NCBI GenBank assembly: GCA_046594215.1
Contig: JBKJPX010000014.1
Span: 1 to 64,000 of the forward strand
Direction: 5' to 3'
Source of the DNA: Panacagrimonas sp046594215
GTDB lineage: Bacteria; Pseudomonadota; Gammaproteobacteria; Nevskiales; Nevskiaceae
DNA: 64,000 nt
Shown in pieces: positions 25,485-32,238 of the stretch (its first letter is position 1; every line of letters begins with the position of its first letter). A program made the position numbers and the translations under genes. Under the pieces are notes generated by a model that was given only the letters and a program-made list of their open reading frames with translations, searched no databases and was not told where the DNA came from.

Positions 25485-26957
25485 TCACTGCGTGTTGATC
25501 CAGACGGTCTTGGCGGTCAGGTATTCGTCGATGTGGAAAGGTCCGCCCTTGACGCCGTATCCGCTCGCGCGTGTACCGGCCATCGGCACGCTCGGATCGG
25601 TCACGCCGTAGCAGTTGGCCCAGGCCATGCCGACCTTGAGTTCGGCCGTGACGCGGTGAACGCGGCCGACATCGCGGCTCCACAGCGCACCGCCCAGTCC
25701 GTAGTTCGTGTCGTTGGCGAGGCGGATCGCCTCCTCCTCGGTGTCGAACGGAATCGCGGCGAGCACGGGTCCAAAGATCTCTTCGCGTGCTACGCGCATG
25801 TCGTTGTTCACGTCGGCCAGCACGGTGGGCGTGACGAAGTAGCCGTTCGCAAGCGAGCCTCCGACGCGGTCGCCGCCCGAGACGAACCGCGCGCCCTCGG
25901 AGCGTGCGATGTCGAAATAGTTGGCGACGCGGTCGAGCTGCGCGCGCGAGGCCAGCGGACCGAGCTGCGTGGAAGGATCCAGGCTGTCCCCGACTCTCAG
26001 CGCGCGCCCTGCCGCGGCGACCTTCTCGATGAACGCACCGTAGATCGAGCGTTCCACGAGCAGCCGCGATCCGGCGTAGCAGACCTGCCCGGTGTTGTTG
26101 AAACAGCCCATCGCAGCGCCCGTGGCCGCCGCATCGAGATTGGCATCGGCGAAGACGATGTCGGGCGACTTGCCGCCGAGTTCCACGGACACGCGCTTGA
26201 GATTTCCCGCAGAAGCCTCGACGATCTTGCGACCTGTCGCCGTCGAGCCCGTGAACGTCACGCGGTCCACGTCCATGTGCGCGGCGAGCGCCGAGCCGGC
26301 GGTCGGACCCGGGCCCGGCACCACGTTGATCACGCCGGCTGGGACGCCGGCCTGCGTGAGGATCTCGGCCATCATGAGCGCCGACAGCGGCGCCTCTTCC
26401 GCCGGCTTGAGCACCAGCGTGCAGCCCGTGGCAAGCGACGGGCAGATGCTCCACAACTGCGTGATCAGAGGACCGTTCCACGGAATGATCGCGCCGACGA
26501 CGCCCAGTGGCTGCTTGAGCGAGTAGCTCATGAACTCGCCCGGCACGGAGTTGGCGAACACCGTGCCGCGCGGCTGCACCGCCTGCGAGGCGTAGAAACG
26601 GAACGCGAGCTGGATCCAGCGACGGAACGTCGAGGTGCGCGCGATGGGCGCGCCCATGTCCAGCGTCTCCAGCCGGGCGAGATCCTCGAAGCGCTCGTCG
26701 ATCGCCGCGGCGACCTTGTGCATCAGGTTCTGGCGGTCGAGCGGCTTGAGCTTGCGCCATTCGCCGTTGAAGGCCCTGCGCGCGGCGGCGACGGCGGCAT
26801 CGATGTCCTCGGCCCCGCCTCGCGACACCTTCGTGAGCACCTCGCCGGTGGACGGATTGACGCAGTCGAAGGTCTCGCCGGAGCGGGCCTGGACCCATTT
26901 CCCGTCGATGAAGAGGGGACGGACGGGGCCGTTCAGGAACGGGTGCGAGGTCGACAT
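25485..26957 (-). CDS. NAD(P)-dependent aldehyde dehydrogenase
   Basis: A 490-residue member of the classical aldehyde dehydrogenase superfamily. Visible landmarks are IIPWNGPL for the NAD fold, the general-base block VELGGKSPDI and the catalytic Cys in NTGQVCYAGSR. It ends with the usual AKTVWINTQ. The frame is open 84 codons upstream, but AAGGAGAA lies before the ATG at 26955-26957, which also fits family length. It is the first gene of the eight-gene run, so the promoter is in 26958-27383. In a Chn-like route it would make the dicarboxylic acid. It is too far away and in the wrong operon to be assigned to the aromatic pathway. Confidence 0.93.
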   Translation of the reverse strand: MSTSHPFLNGPVRPLFIDGKWVQARSGETFDCVNPSTGEVLTKVSRGGAEDIDAAVAAARRAFNGEWRKLKPLDRQNLMHKVAAAIDERFEDLARLETLDMGAPIARTSTFRRWIQLAFRFYASQAVQPRGTVFANSVPGEFMSYSLKQPLGVVGAIIPWNGPLITQLWSICPSLATGCTLVLKPAEEAPLSALMMAEILTQAGVPAGVINVVPGPGPTAGSALAAHMDVDRVTFTGSTATGRKIVEASAGNLKRVSVELGGKSPDIVFADANLDAAATGAAMGCFNNTGQVCYAGSRLLVERSIYGAFIEKVAAAGRALRVGDSLDPSTQLGPLASRAQLDRVANYFDIARSEGARFVSGGDRVGGSLANGYFVTPTVLADVNNDMRVAREEIFGPVLAAIPFDTEEEAIRLANDTNYGLGGALWSRDVGRVHRVTAELKVGMAWANCYGVTDPSVPMAGTRASGYGVKGGPFHIDEYLTAKTVWINTQ

Positions 26958-27383
26958 GCCGGGTTCTCCTTTCTTCATTTCGCGTCTGCTGCGCGTTGAT
27001 CGATGATCCCGCACGCGTCGCGAGCGCGACTCATGCGAATCCGTTCTGGCTGCGATACCGGCTTCGTATCGCCCTCGCCCTTCGCGTCCGCGGGTCGTGC
27101 AACGCACCACGGGCGGTTCGGAAGATGGTCGCAGTGACGGGATGTCCCCGCCAATGCCGATTTCCTCTGTCTCCGATATGGATTTCCTATGTGACGCGCC
27201 CGGACACACGTGCTTTCATCGCGGCGTCCCGACGCGTATCGAGATCGGCGCCGTCGACGCCCGGGCACCAGGCCGGTCGTATCATTCGAAACGAACGAGG
27301 AACCGCGCGCGCCCTCCGCAGCGAGCAGTGCGGGGCCGCAGCGTCGCGGCGTGATCGCGACCCGAACCACCGAGGAGACGCGC
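26958..27383. other. 426-bp divergent promoter region
   Basis: The aldehyde dehydrogenase run and the SDR gene diverge from here. No gene is seen. The notable content is a pair of direct repeats at 27159-27166 and 27181-27188, described separately. No clear sigma-70 boxes were recognised. Confidence 0.5.
27159..27188. promoter_or_regulatory. Direct repeats GATTTCCT in the divergent region
   Basis: GATTTCCT occurs at 27159-27166 and again at 27181-27188; the match continues as CTGT versus ATGT. The starts are 22 bp apart, about two helical turns, a spacing suited to a dimeric activator of the AraC type. The site lies about 200 bp from both divergent starts. No AraC gene is in the window, so the reader protein is unknown. 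Confidence 0.35.
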
Positions 27384-28199
27384 ATGACAACAACAGTGGA
27401 ATCGCCCGATCCCTATCGACTCGACGGCAAGGTCGCCCTCGTCACGGGCGCGGGCCGGGCAGACGGTCTCGGCGCCGCGATTGCCGCCGCGCTCGTCGCG
27501 GGGGGCGCCCGCGTGCTGATCTCCGACATCGCACCCGAGGGCGAAGCCGTGGCGTCGCGCCTGGGAGCTTCGTCGAGCTTCATCAGGCAGGACGTGACGA
27601 ACGAAGCCGACTGGGAGCGCACGGTCGCTGCCGCGATCGATCGCTTCGGCGGTCTCGACATGGTCGTCAACAACGCCGGCATCGAAGTGGCGGGGTTCTT
27701 CGCGGACCTGGCCGTCGAGGATTTCCGTCGACAGATGGACGTGAACACGACGAGCGTCTTTCTCGGCATCAAGCACGCGATCCGCACGATGCGTCCCGGC
27801 GGAGCAGCCGGGCGTGGAGGCGCGATCGTCAATCTCTCCTCGATCGGCGGGATCAAGGGCGCCGCGGGCCTCGGCGCCTACTGCGGCAGCAAGGGCGCGG
27901 TCAGGCTCATGACGAAAGCGGCTGCGCTCGAGTGCGCGCGCCTCGGCTACGGCATCCGCGTGAATTCGGTCCATCCCGGACTCATCAAGACCGATATGGG
28001 CATACGGACGCTCAAGGCGTACGTGAAGCTCGGACTGCTGCCGAACGAGGCGGCGGCCGAAAAAGCAGTGTCGGACCGCTACCCGCTGGGCCTCGGCAGG
28101 GTCGAGGACGTGGCGAACGCCGTCCGATACCTGTGTTCGGAGGCCGGACGCTGGCAGACGGGCACCGAACTGGTCGTCGATGGGGGCGTGACCGCGTAG
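27384..28199 (+). CDS. Short-chain dehydrogenase (ChnA-like role)
   Basis: A 271-residue SDR. The cofactor motif reads TGAGRADGLG at 21-30, slightly longer than the usual TGxxxGxG. NNAG is at 96-99, S153, Y166 and K170 form the catalytic set, and NSVHPGLIKTDM follows. It resembles 3-alpha- or 20-beta-hydroxysteroid and cyclohexanol dehydrogenases. The frame is open for 58 codons upstream, but GAGGAGAC before the ATG at 27384 decides the start. It is divergent from the BVMO run and would make the ketone used by the BVMO. Substrate identity is inference. Confidence 0.88.
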   Translation: MTTTVESPDPYRLDGKVALVTGAGRADGLGAAIAAALVAGGARVLISDIAPEGEAVASRLGASSSFIRQDVTNEADWERTVAAAIDRFGGLDMVVNNAGIEVAGFFADLAVEDFRRQMDVNTTSVFLGIKHAIRTMRPGGAAGRGGAIVNLSSIGGIKGAAGLGAYCGSKGAVRLMTKAAALECARLGYGIRVNSVHPGLIKTDMGIRTLKAYVKLGLLPNEAAAEKAVSDRYPLGLGRVEDVANAVRYLCSEAGRWQTGTELVVDGGVTA

Positions 28200-28307
28200 C
28201 GAGGCGTTGCCCGGCGGACGAATGAGGCGGATTACCGGAGCGCGCAGTCTGCAGGATCGGCGTCACGTTCCTGGCCCCGGGTCGAAGACCGCATGCGCTG
28301 ACGCGTC

Positions 28308-29021
28308 TCAAGCCGACGGCGCAGACCCGAACCGCTTCGGCAGCAGGCCGCGGAGTTCCGCGTCGGTCAGATCGCGCCACTTGCCCACCTTCAGTTCGCC
28401 CAGCCTGATGTTCACGACGCGCAGCCGTTGCAGGCGCCGCACGTCGTAGCCGAACACCTCGCACATGCGGCGGATCTGCCGGTTCAGGCCCTGCGTGAGC
28501 ACGATGCTGAACACGCGCGGCGCGATCTGCTGCACACGGCAGGGCTGCGTCGTGACGTCCAGCTCGGGAAGCGCGACACCGGCCGACATGCTCTTCAGGA
28601 AATGGTCGTCGACCGGCTTGTCCACCGTGACGACGTATTCCTTCTCGTGATGATTCTCCACGCGCAGGATCTCGTTGACGATATCGCCCTGGTTCGTGAG
28701 CAGGATCAGGCCCTCGGATTCCTTGTCGAGACGGCCGATCGGGAAGATGCGCTCGCGGTGCACGATGAAGTCGATGATGTTGCCGGCCACGTGGCGCTCG
28801 GTCGTACAGGTGATGCCCACCGGCTTGTTGAAGGCGATGTAGACCGGCTTGCTCTTCGCACCGATCGCCTTGCCGTCGACGGCGACGGTGTCGCCCGGCT
28901 CCACCTGCGTACCCAGCAGCGCCGTCGCGCCATTGATGCTGACGCGGCCCGCCTCGATCAGGGCGTCGGCCGCGCGACGCGAGCAGACGCCGGTTTCGCT
29001 GATGTACTTGTTGAGCCTCAT
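28308..29021 (-). CDS. rluF: 23S rRNA pseudouridine synthase RluF
   Basis: A 237-residue pseudouridine synthase of the RluB/E/F family. An S4 RNA-binding domain occupies residues 1-60 (MRLNKYISETGVCSRRAAD). The catalytic Asp is D99 in GRLDKESEGL. GLNRQIRRMCEVFGYDVRRLQR is the family C-terminal signature. RluF of E. coli modifies U2604 of 23S rRNA. The gene is close to full length but lacks the basic tail of the E. coli protein. A 53-bp piece almost identical to bases 28629-28681 of this gene recurs at 32023-32075. Confidence 0.9.
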   Translation of the reverse strand: MRLNKYISETGVCSRRAADALIEAGRVSINGATALLGTQVEPGDTVAVDGKAIGAKSKPVYIAFNKPVGITCTTERHVAGNIIDFIVHRERIFPIGRLDKESEGLILLTNQGDIVNEILRVENHHEKEYVVTVDKPVDDHFLKSMSAGVALPELDVTTQPCRVQQIAPRVFSIVLTQGLNRQIRRMCEVFGYDVRRLQRLRVVNIRLGELKVGKWRDLTDAELRGLLPKRFGSAPSA

Positions 29022-29032
29022 GCCGCCGTGAA

Positions 29033-30364
29033 TCAGCGCGGGAAGAACTGGTTGTCCGGGCGCGGCAAGCCGAGGTGGTCACGCAGGGTCTTGCCTTCGT
29101 ACCTGCTTCGGAAAATGCCGCGGCGCTGCAGCTCGGGCACGACGAGGTTCACGAAATCGTCGAGACCCGCCGGCAGGTAGGGGAACATCACGTTGAACCC
29201 GTCGGAGGCCTGCGTTACGAGCCATTCCTCCATCTGGTCGGCAATCGTGCGTGCAGTGCCGACCATCGACAGGCCCGGATAGCCGCCGACGCGCTGCGCG
29301 AGCTGACGCACCGTCAGGTTCTCTTCCTTGGCCGCCGCGATCACGAGCGCACGCTGCGTCTTGCTCTGGTTGCTCTCCGGGATCTCGGGCAGCGGCGCGT
29401 CCGGGTCGAACTTCGAGGCGTCGGTTCCGATCATGATCGACAGCGAGGCGAGACCCGAGTCGTAGTGCACGAGGCTGTCGAGATGCAGGCGCCGACGTCG
29501 CGCCTCCTCCACCGAATCACCGACGACGACGAAGCACGCGGGCAGGATCTTCAGCCGATCCGCCGGGCGCCCCATCCTGGCCATGCGTGCCTTGATGTCG
29601 GCATAGAACGCGCGCGCGTCCTCGATCGTATTGGCGGCTCCGAAGATGACTTCCGCGGTCTCCGCCGCGAGCTGTCGCCCCGGCTCCGAGGCGCCGGCCT
29701 GCACGATCACCGGCCAGCCCTGCACCGGGCGCGCGATATTCAGCGGCCCGCGAACCGACAGGTACTTTCCCTTGTGATTGAGCGTGTGAAGTTTTGCCGG
29801 GTCGAAGTAAAGGCCACTGTCGACATCGCGCACAAACGCATCGTCGGCCCAGGAATCCCAAAGGCCGGTGACCACGTCGAAGAACTCGCGGGCGCGTTTG
29901 TAGCGCTCGCCGTGCTCCATGTGATCGTCCATCCCGAAATTCAGCGCCGCATCCGGGTTCGAAGTGGTGACGATGTTCCAGCCGGCACGCCCCTCGCTGA
30001 TCCAGTCCAGAGACGCGAACTTGCGTGCCACGTGGTAGGGCTGCTCGAACGTCGTCGAGGCGGTCGCGACCAGTCCGATGCGTTCCGTCGCCGTGGCCAG
30101 CGCCGGCAGCAGCGTCAGCGGATCAAACGAGGTCACGGTGTGGCTGCGCTTGAGCGCCTCGGTGGGCATGTTCAGCACGGCGAGATGATCGGCCATGAAG
30201 AACGCATCGAAGCAGCCACGCTCGAGCGTGCGGGTGAAATCGCGCAGGTGCGCGAAATTGAAATTGGCATCCGGAAACGCGCCGGGATAGCGCCACGCGC
30301 CGGTATGGATGCTCACGGGGCGCATGAAGGCGCCCAGGTGAAGCTGCGGTCTGTCCTTGTTCAT
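29033..30364 (-). CDS. NtaA/SnaA/DszA-type FMN-dependent monooxygenase
   Basis: A 443-residue bacterial-luciferase-like flavin monooxygenase of the nitrilotriacetate monooxygenase (NtaA/DmoA) family. The TIM-barrel landmarks are HTGAWRYPGAFPDANFNF, then FMADHLAVLN, then GRAGWNIVTTSNPDAALNFG, then QAGASEPGRQLAAETAEVIF. It uses reduced FMN supplied by a separate reductase to attack organic sulfur or nitrogen compounds. No flavin reductase lies beside it. Its stop lies 11 bp before the rluF start, so the two may be cotranscribed. The ATG at 30362-30364 gives the family start. Confidence 0.9.
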   Translation of the reverse strand: MNKDRPQLHLGAFMRPVSIHTGAWRYPGAFPDANFNFAHLRDFTRTLERGCFDAFFMADHLAVLNMPTEALKRSHTVTSFDPLTLLPALATATERIGLVATASTTFEQPYHVARKFASLDWISEGRAGWNIVTTSNPDAALNFGMDDHMEHGERYKRAREFFDVVTGLWDSWADDAFVRDVDSGLYFDPAKLHTLNHKGKYLSVRGPLNIARPVQGWPVIVQAGASEPGRQLAAETAEVIFGAANTIEDARAFYADIKARMARMGRPADRLKILPACFVVVGDSVEEARRRRLHLDSLVHYDSGLASLSIMIGTDASKFDPDAPLPEIPESNQSKTQRALVIAAAKEENLTVRQLAQRVGGYPGLSMVGTARTIADQMEEWLVTQASDGFNVMFPYLPAGLDDFVNLVVPELQRRGIFRSRYEGKTLRDHLGLPRPDNQFFPR

Positions 30365-30524
30365 GGCACGAATTTACCGCGAAGCCCGCGTCCACCCGTA
30401 GCCCGGACACCCATCCGCGGCTCTTTCCGTCCATCTCCAGGCTATCCCGCCCATTTCGCTTCGCGAAATTCAACGCCCCGGCCACGGGTCGTGGCAGCGG
30501 TCGTAGCCAGACGGCTCTACCCAC

Positions 30525-30530
30525 TACAAT
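30525..30530 (+). promoter_or_regulatory. Possible -10 box of the tRNA-Arg gene
   Basis: TACAAT lies 8 bp before the first base of the mature tRNA. No good -35 box is seen 17 bp upstream, so the promoter call is weak. Confidence 0.35.
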
Positions 30531-30538
30531 GAGGCCAC

Positions 30539-30615
30539 GCGCCCTTAGCTCAGCTGGATAGAGCATTAGGCTTCGAACCTAAGGGTCGGGAGTTCGAATC
30601 TCTCAGGGCGCACCA
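30539..30615 (+). tRNA. tRNA-Arg (anticodon UCG), CCA encoded
   Basis: The cloverleaf folds fully: acceptor stem GCGCCCT with AGGGCGC, D-arm GCTC/GAGC, anticodon stem TTAGG/CCTAA with loop CTTCGAA giving anticodon TCG, and T-arm GGGAG-TTCGAAT-CTCTC with one G-U pair. The 3' CCA at 30613-30615 is encoded. It reads CGA codons. A 20-bp copy of its 3' end recurs 98 bp downstream, a typical mark of an integrase attachment site or tandem duplication. Confidence 0.96.
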
Positions 30616-30691
30616 ATTTCTTCCGGCAGTAGGCCAGGATTCCACCCCGCAGAAGTTGTTTGCTGCGCTCGCGCACCCGCGCGCCCGTTGG

Positions 30692-30711
30692 TCGAATCTC
30701 TCAGGGCGCAC
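30692..30711 (+). repeat. Duplicated tRNA-Arg 3' end (att-like direct repeat)
   Basis: TCGAATCTCTCAGGGCGCAC at 30692-30711 is identical to 30594-30613, the T-loop and acceptor end of tRNA-Arg. The bases after both copies are also alike (a T-rich stretch ending in CTTCCG). No other part of a tRNA precedes the second copy. This is either the scar of an integrated element that used the tRNA as attB, or a small tandem duplication. Confidence 0.7.
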
Positions 30712-30772
30712 TATTTTTTCTTCCGACGAAGCGTGGGACGTCTGATCCAAACGCCTCGCCGAGGTCCGCTCC

Positions 30773-31471
30773 ATGCCCTCCCCCCTACATCACGAACATC
30801 ACCGGACCAGCAGGGTGGGCTGGCTGCGGGCCGCAGTGCTGGGAGCGAATGACGGGATCATTTCGGTCGCGAGCCTGGTCATCGGCGTGGCCGCGGCAGG
30901 CGCAGAGGGCCACGCCATCCTCGTGACAGGCGTGGCCGGGCTCGTGGCCGGCGCGATGTCCATGGCGGCCGGCGAGTACGTGTCGGTGCGGACGCAGGCG
31001 GATGCCGAAGCGGCCGACCTCAAGCGCGAGAAGCGGGAACTGGCGGAAGAACCGGAGCGCGAGCTGACCGAACTGGAAATGATCTACCGGGGACGTGGCC
31101 TGGACGACGAGCTGGCGCGCCGCGTCGCGGTGCAGCTGACGGCCAGGGATCCGCTCGGCGCGCACGCACGCGATGAACTGGGAATAACGGAGACGCTGCG
31201 CGCACGGCCGGTCCAGGCCTCGCTGGCTTCGGCCGCGTCGTTCGCGATCGGGGCCATGATTCCCCTGGCCACGGTCGCGATAGGCCCCACGCAAGGCCTC
31301 GCCTCCGTTTGCGCCGCCACCGCACTGTTCGCACTGGTCACGCTGGGCGCGGTCGCCGCACGTGCCGGCGGCGCGCCGGTGCTCCGCGGAGCGATTCGCG
31401 TCGGATTCTGGGGAGCGCTCGCGATGGGGCTGACCGCGCTCATCGGCGACATGTTCGGCGCCGCGCTCTAG
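30773..31471 (+). CDS. VIT1/CCC1-family iron/manganese transporter
   Basis: A 232-residue membrane protein. N-terminal VLGANDGIISVASLVIGVA and VAGAMSMAAGEYVSVRTQAD are the family signature for transmembrane helices 1 and 2. A charged cytoplasmic segment of about 80 residues (EKRELAEEPERELTELEMIY) contains the Glu-rich metal-binding region. Three further helices end the protein. Plant VIT1 and yeast CCC1 move Fe2+ or Mn2+ into vacuoles; bacterial members probably export these metals across the inner membrane. It lies just downstream of the duplicated tRNA end. Confidence 0.9.
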   Translation: MPSPLHHEHHRTSRVGWLRAAVLGANDGIISVASLVIGVAAAGAEGHAILVTGVAGLVAGAMSMAAGEYVSVRTQADAEAADLKREKRELAEEPERELTELEMIYRGRGLDDELARRVAVQLTARDPLGAHARDELGITETLRARPVQASLASAASFAIGAMIPLATVAIGPTQGLASVCAATALFALVTLGAVAARAGGAPVLRGAIRVGFWGALAMGLTALIGDMFGAAL

Positions 31472-31578
31472 CGGCCGGCGTTGCGAATTCGCCTACCGCG
31501 CCTTGTCGAGCACCGGGCCACGGACCGGGTGGTGCCTGATCCCGGCGCCCTCGGCGCGAACAGGCAGCATTCCTCGAA

Positions 31579-31989
31579 TCAAGCGATGGCGTCGCGGCGC
31601 CAAGTGAGCTGGTGCGACGACTCCCGGTCCGCCGCCCCGACCGCCGCAAGGGTATGCAGCCGGATCACATCATCCGACATCCATTCGATGCGCCGTCGCA
31701 GCACCTTTGCCAGCATGCGCACGTCGGACGCGAAGTCAACGTGATGGTTGGCGACGCCCTCGATGACTTCGAAACGCCCCGAGTACCCGACGAACAGGGG
31801 ATTGGCCGCGTTACTTGCACCCTTGGCGTGGTCCGGCGCCATCAGGAAACCGCACATGCGTCCCTGCGGCGAGTAGATCAGCCGACCGGTGCCGGCCTCG
31901 GTGTGCGGATACGAGAGCGCACCGTGAGCACCGGTGCGCGTCCACGACACCAGCGTCCAGCTTCCCAGGAGCCTGTTTGCATCGGTCAC
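31579..31989 (-). CDS. Lipocalin-like domain protein
   Basis: A 136-residue protein beginning LLGSWTLVSWTRTGAHG, followed by GRLIYSPQGRMCGFLM and YSGRFEV...VNHHVDFAS-like strands. This is the pattern of the small lipocalin-like (Lipocalin_5) family found near catabolic genes; a ligand is not known. The start is GTG at 31987-31989, chosen because GAGGAG lies at a good distance and the family sequence begins two residues later. The longer open frame above it is antisense to the acyltransferase gene and is not real. It is convergent with the VIT transporter. Confidence 0.75.
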   Translation of the reverse strand: MTDANRLLGSWTLVSWTRTGAHGALSYPHTEAGTGRLIYSPQGRMCGFLMAPDHAKGASNAANPLFVGYSGRFEVIEGVANHHVDFASDVRMLAKVLRRRIEWMSDDVIRLHTLAAVGAADRESSHQLTWRRDAIA

Positions 31990-32022
31990 GCGCAATCTCC
32001 TCGCGATGGATCGTCGATGGTA

Positions 32023-32075
32023 GACGACGTATTCCTTCTCGCGATGATTCTCGACGCGCAGGATCTCGTTGACGA
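32023..32075 (-). pseudogene. 53-bp fragment of an rluF-like gene
   Basis: Bases 32023-32075 match 28629-28681 inside rluF at 51 of 53 positions and in the same orientation. The piece would encode VNEILRVENHxEKEYVV, with only H to R changed. Nothing else of rluF is found on either side. It sits between the lipocalin-like gene and the OlsF-like gene. Confidence 0.8.
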
Positions 32076-32238
32076 CGGGGTCGGCTTTTCGGACATGAAT
32101 CCGGGGGCTCTGGCGGGTTCGACGGCGACCGACCCCACTTATGCTGCGGCTCTGCCGATGACGGTTCCGAGCCCCGCGCCCATGTCGCCGATTCACCGCC
32201 CGCCTCCACTGCAACACGCTCTCACCGGTGGCTCCGCT

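Noticed and set aside
23842..26898. One very long minus-strand frame that could be read as an aldehyde dehydrogenase-BVMO fusion
   Set aside because: The part before 25479 is a shifted frame of the aldehyde dehydrogenase. The real aldehyde dehydrogenase ends at 25485 in another frame, so there are two genes.
25485..26957. Aldehyde dehydrogenase as the missing NahF-type step of the aromatic pathway
   Set aside because: It is the first gene of the BVMO run 16 kb away and its place there explains it fully; a role in the aromatic pathway cannot be supported.
30692..30711. A second tRNA gene after tRNA-Arg
   Set aside because: Only the T-loop and acceptor 3' half are present; no D-arm or anticodon arm can be drawn.
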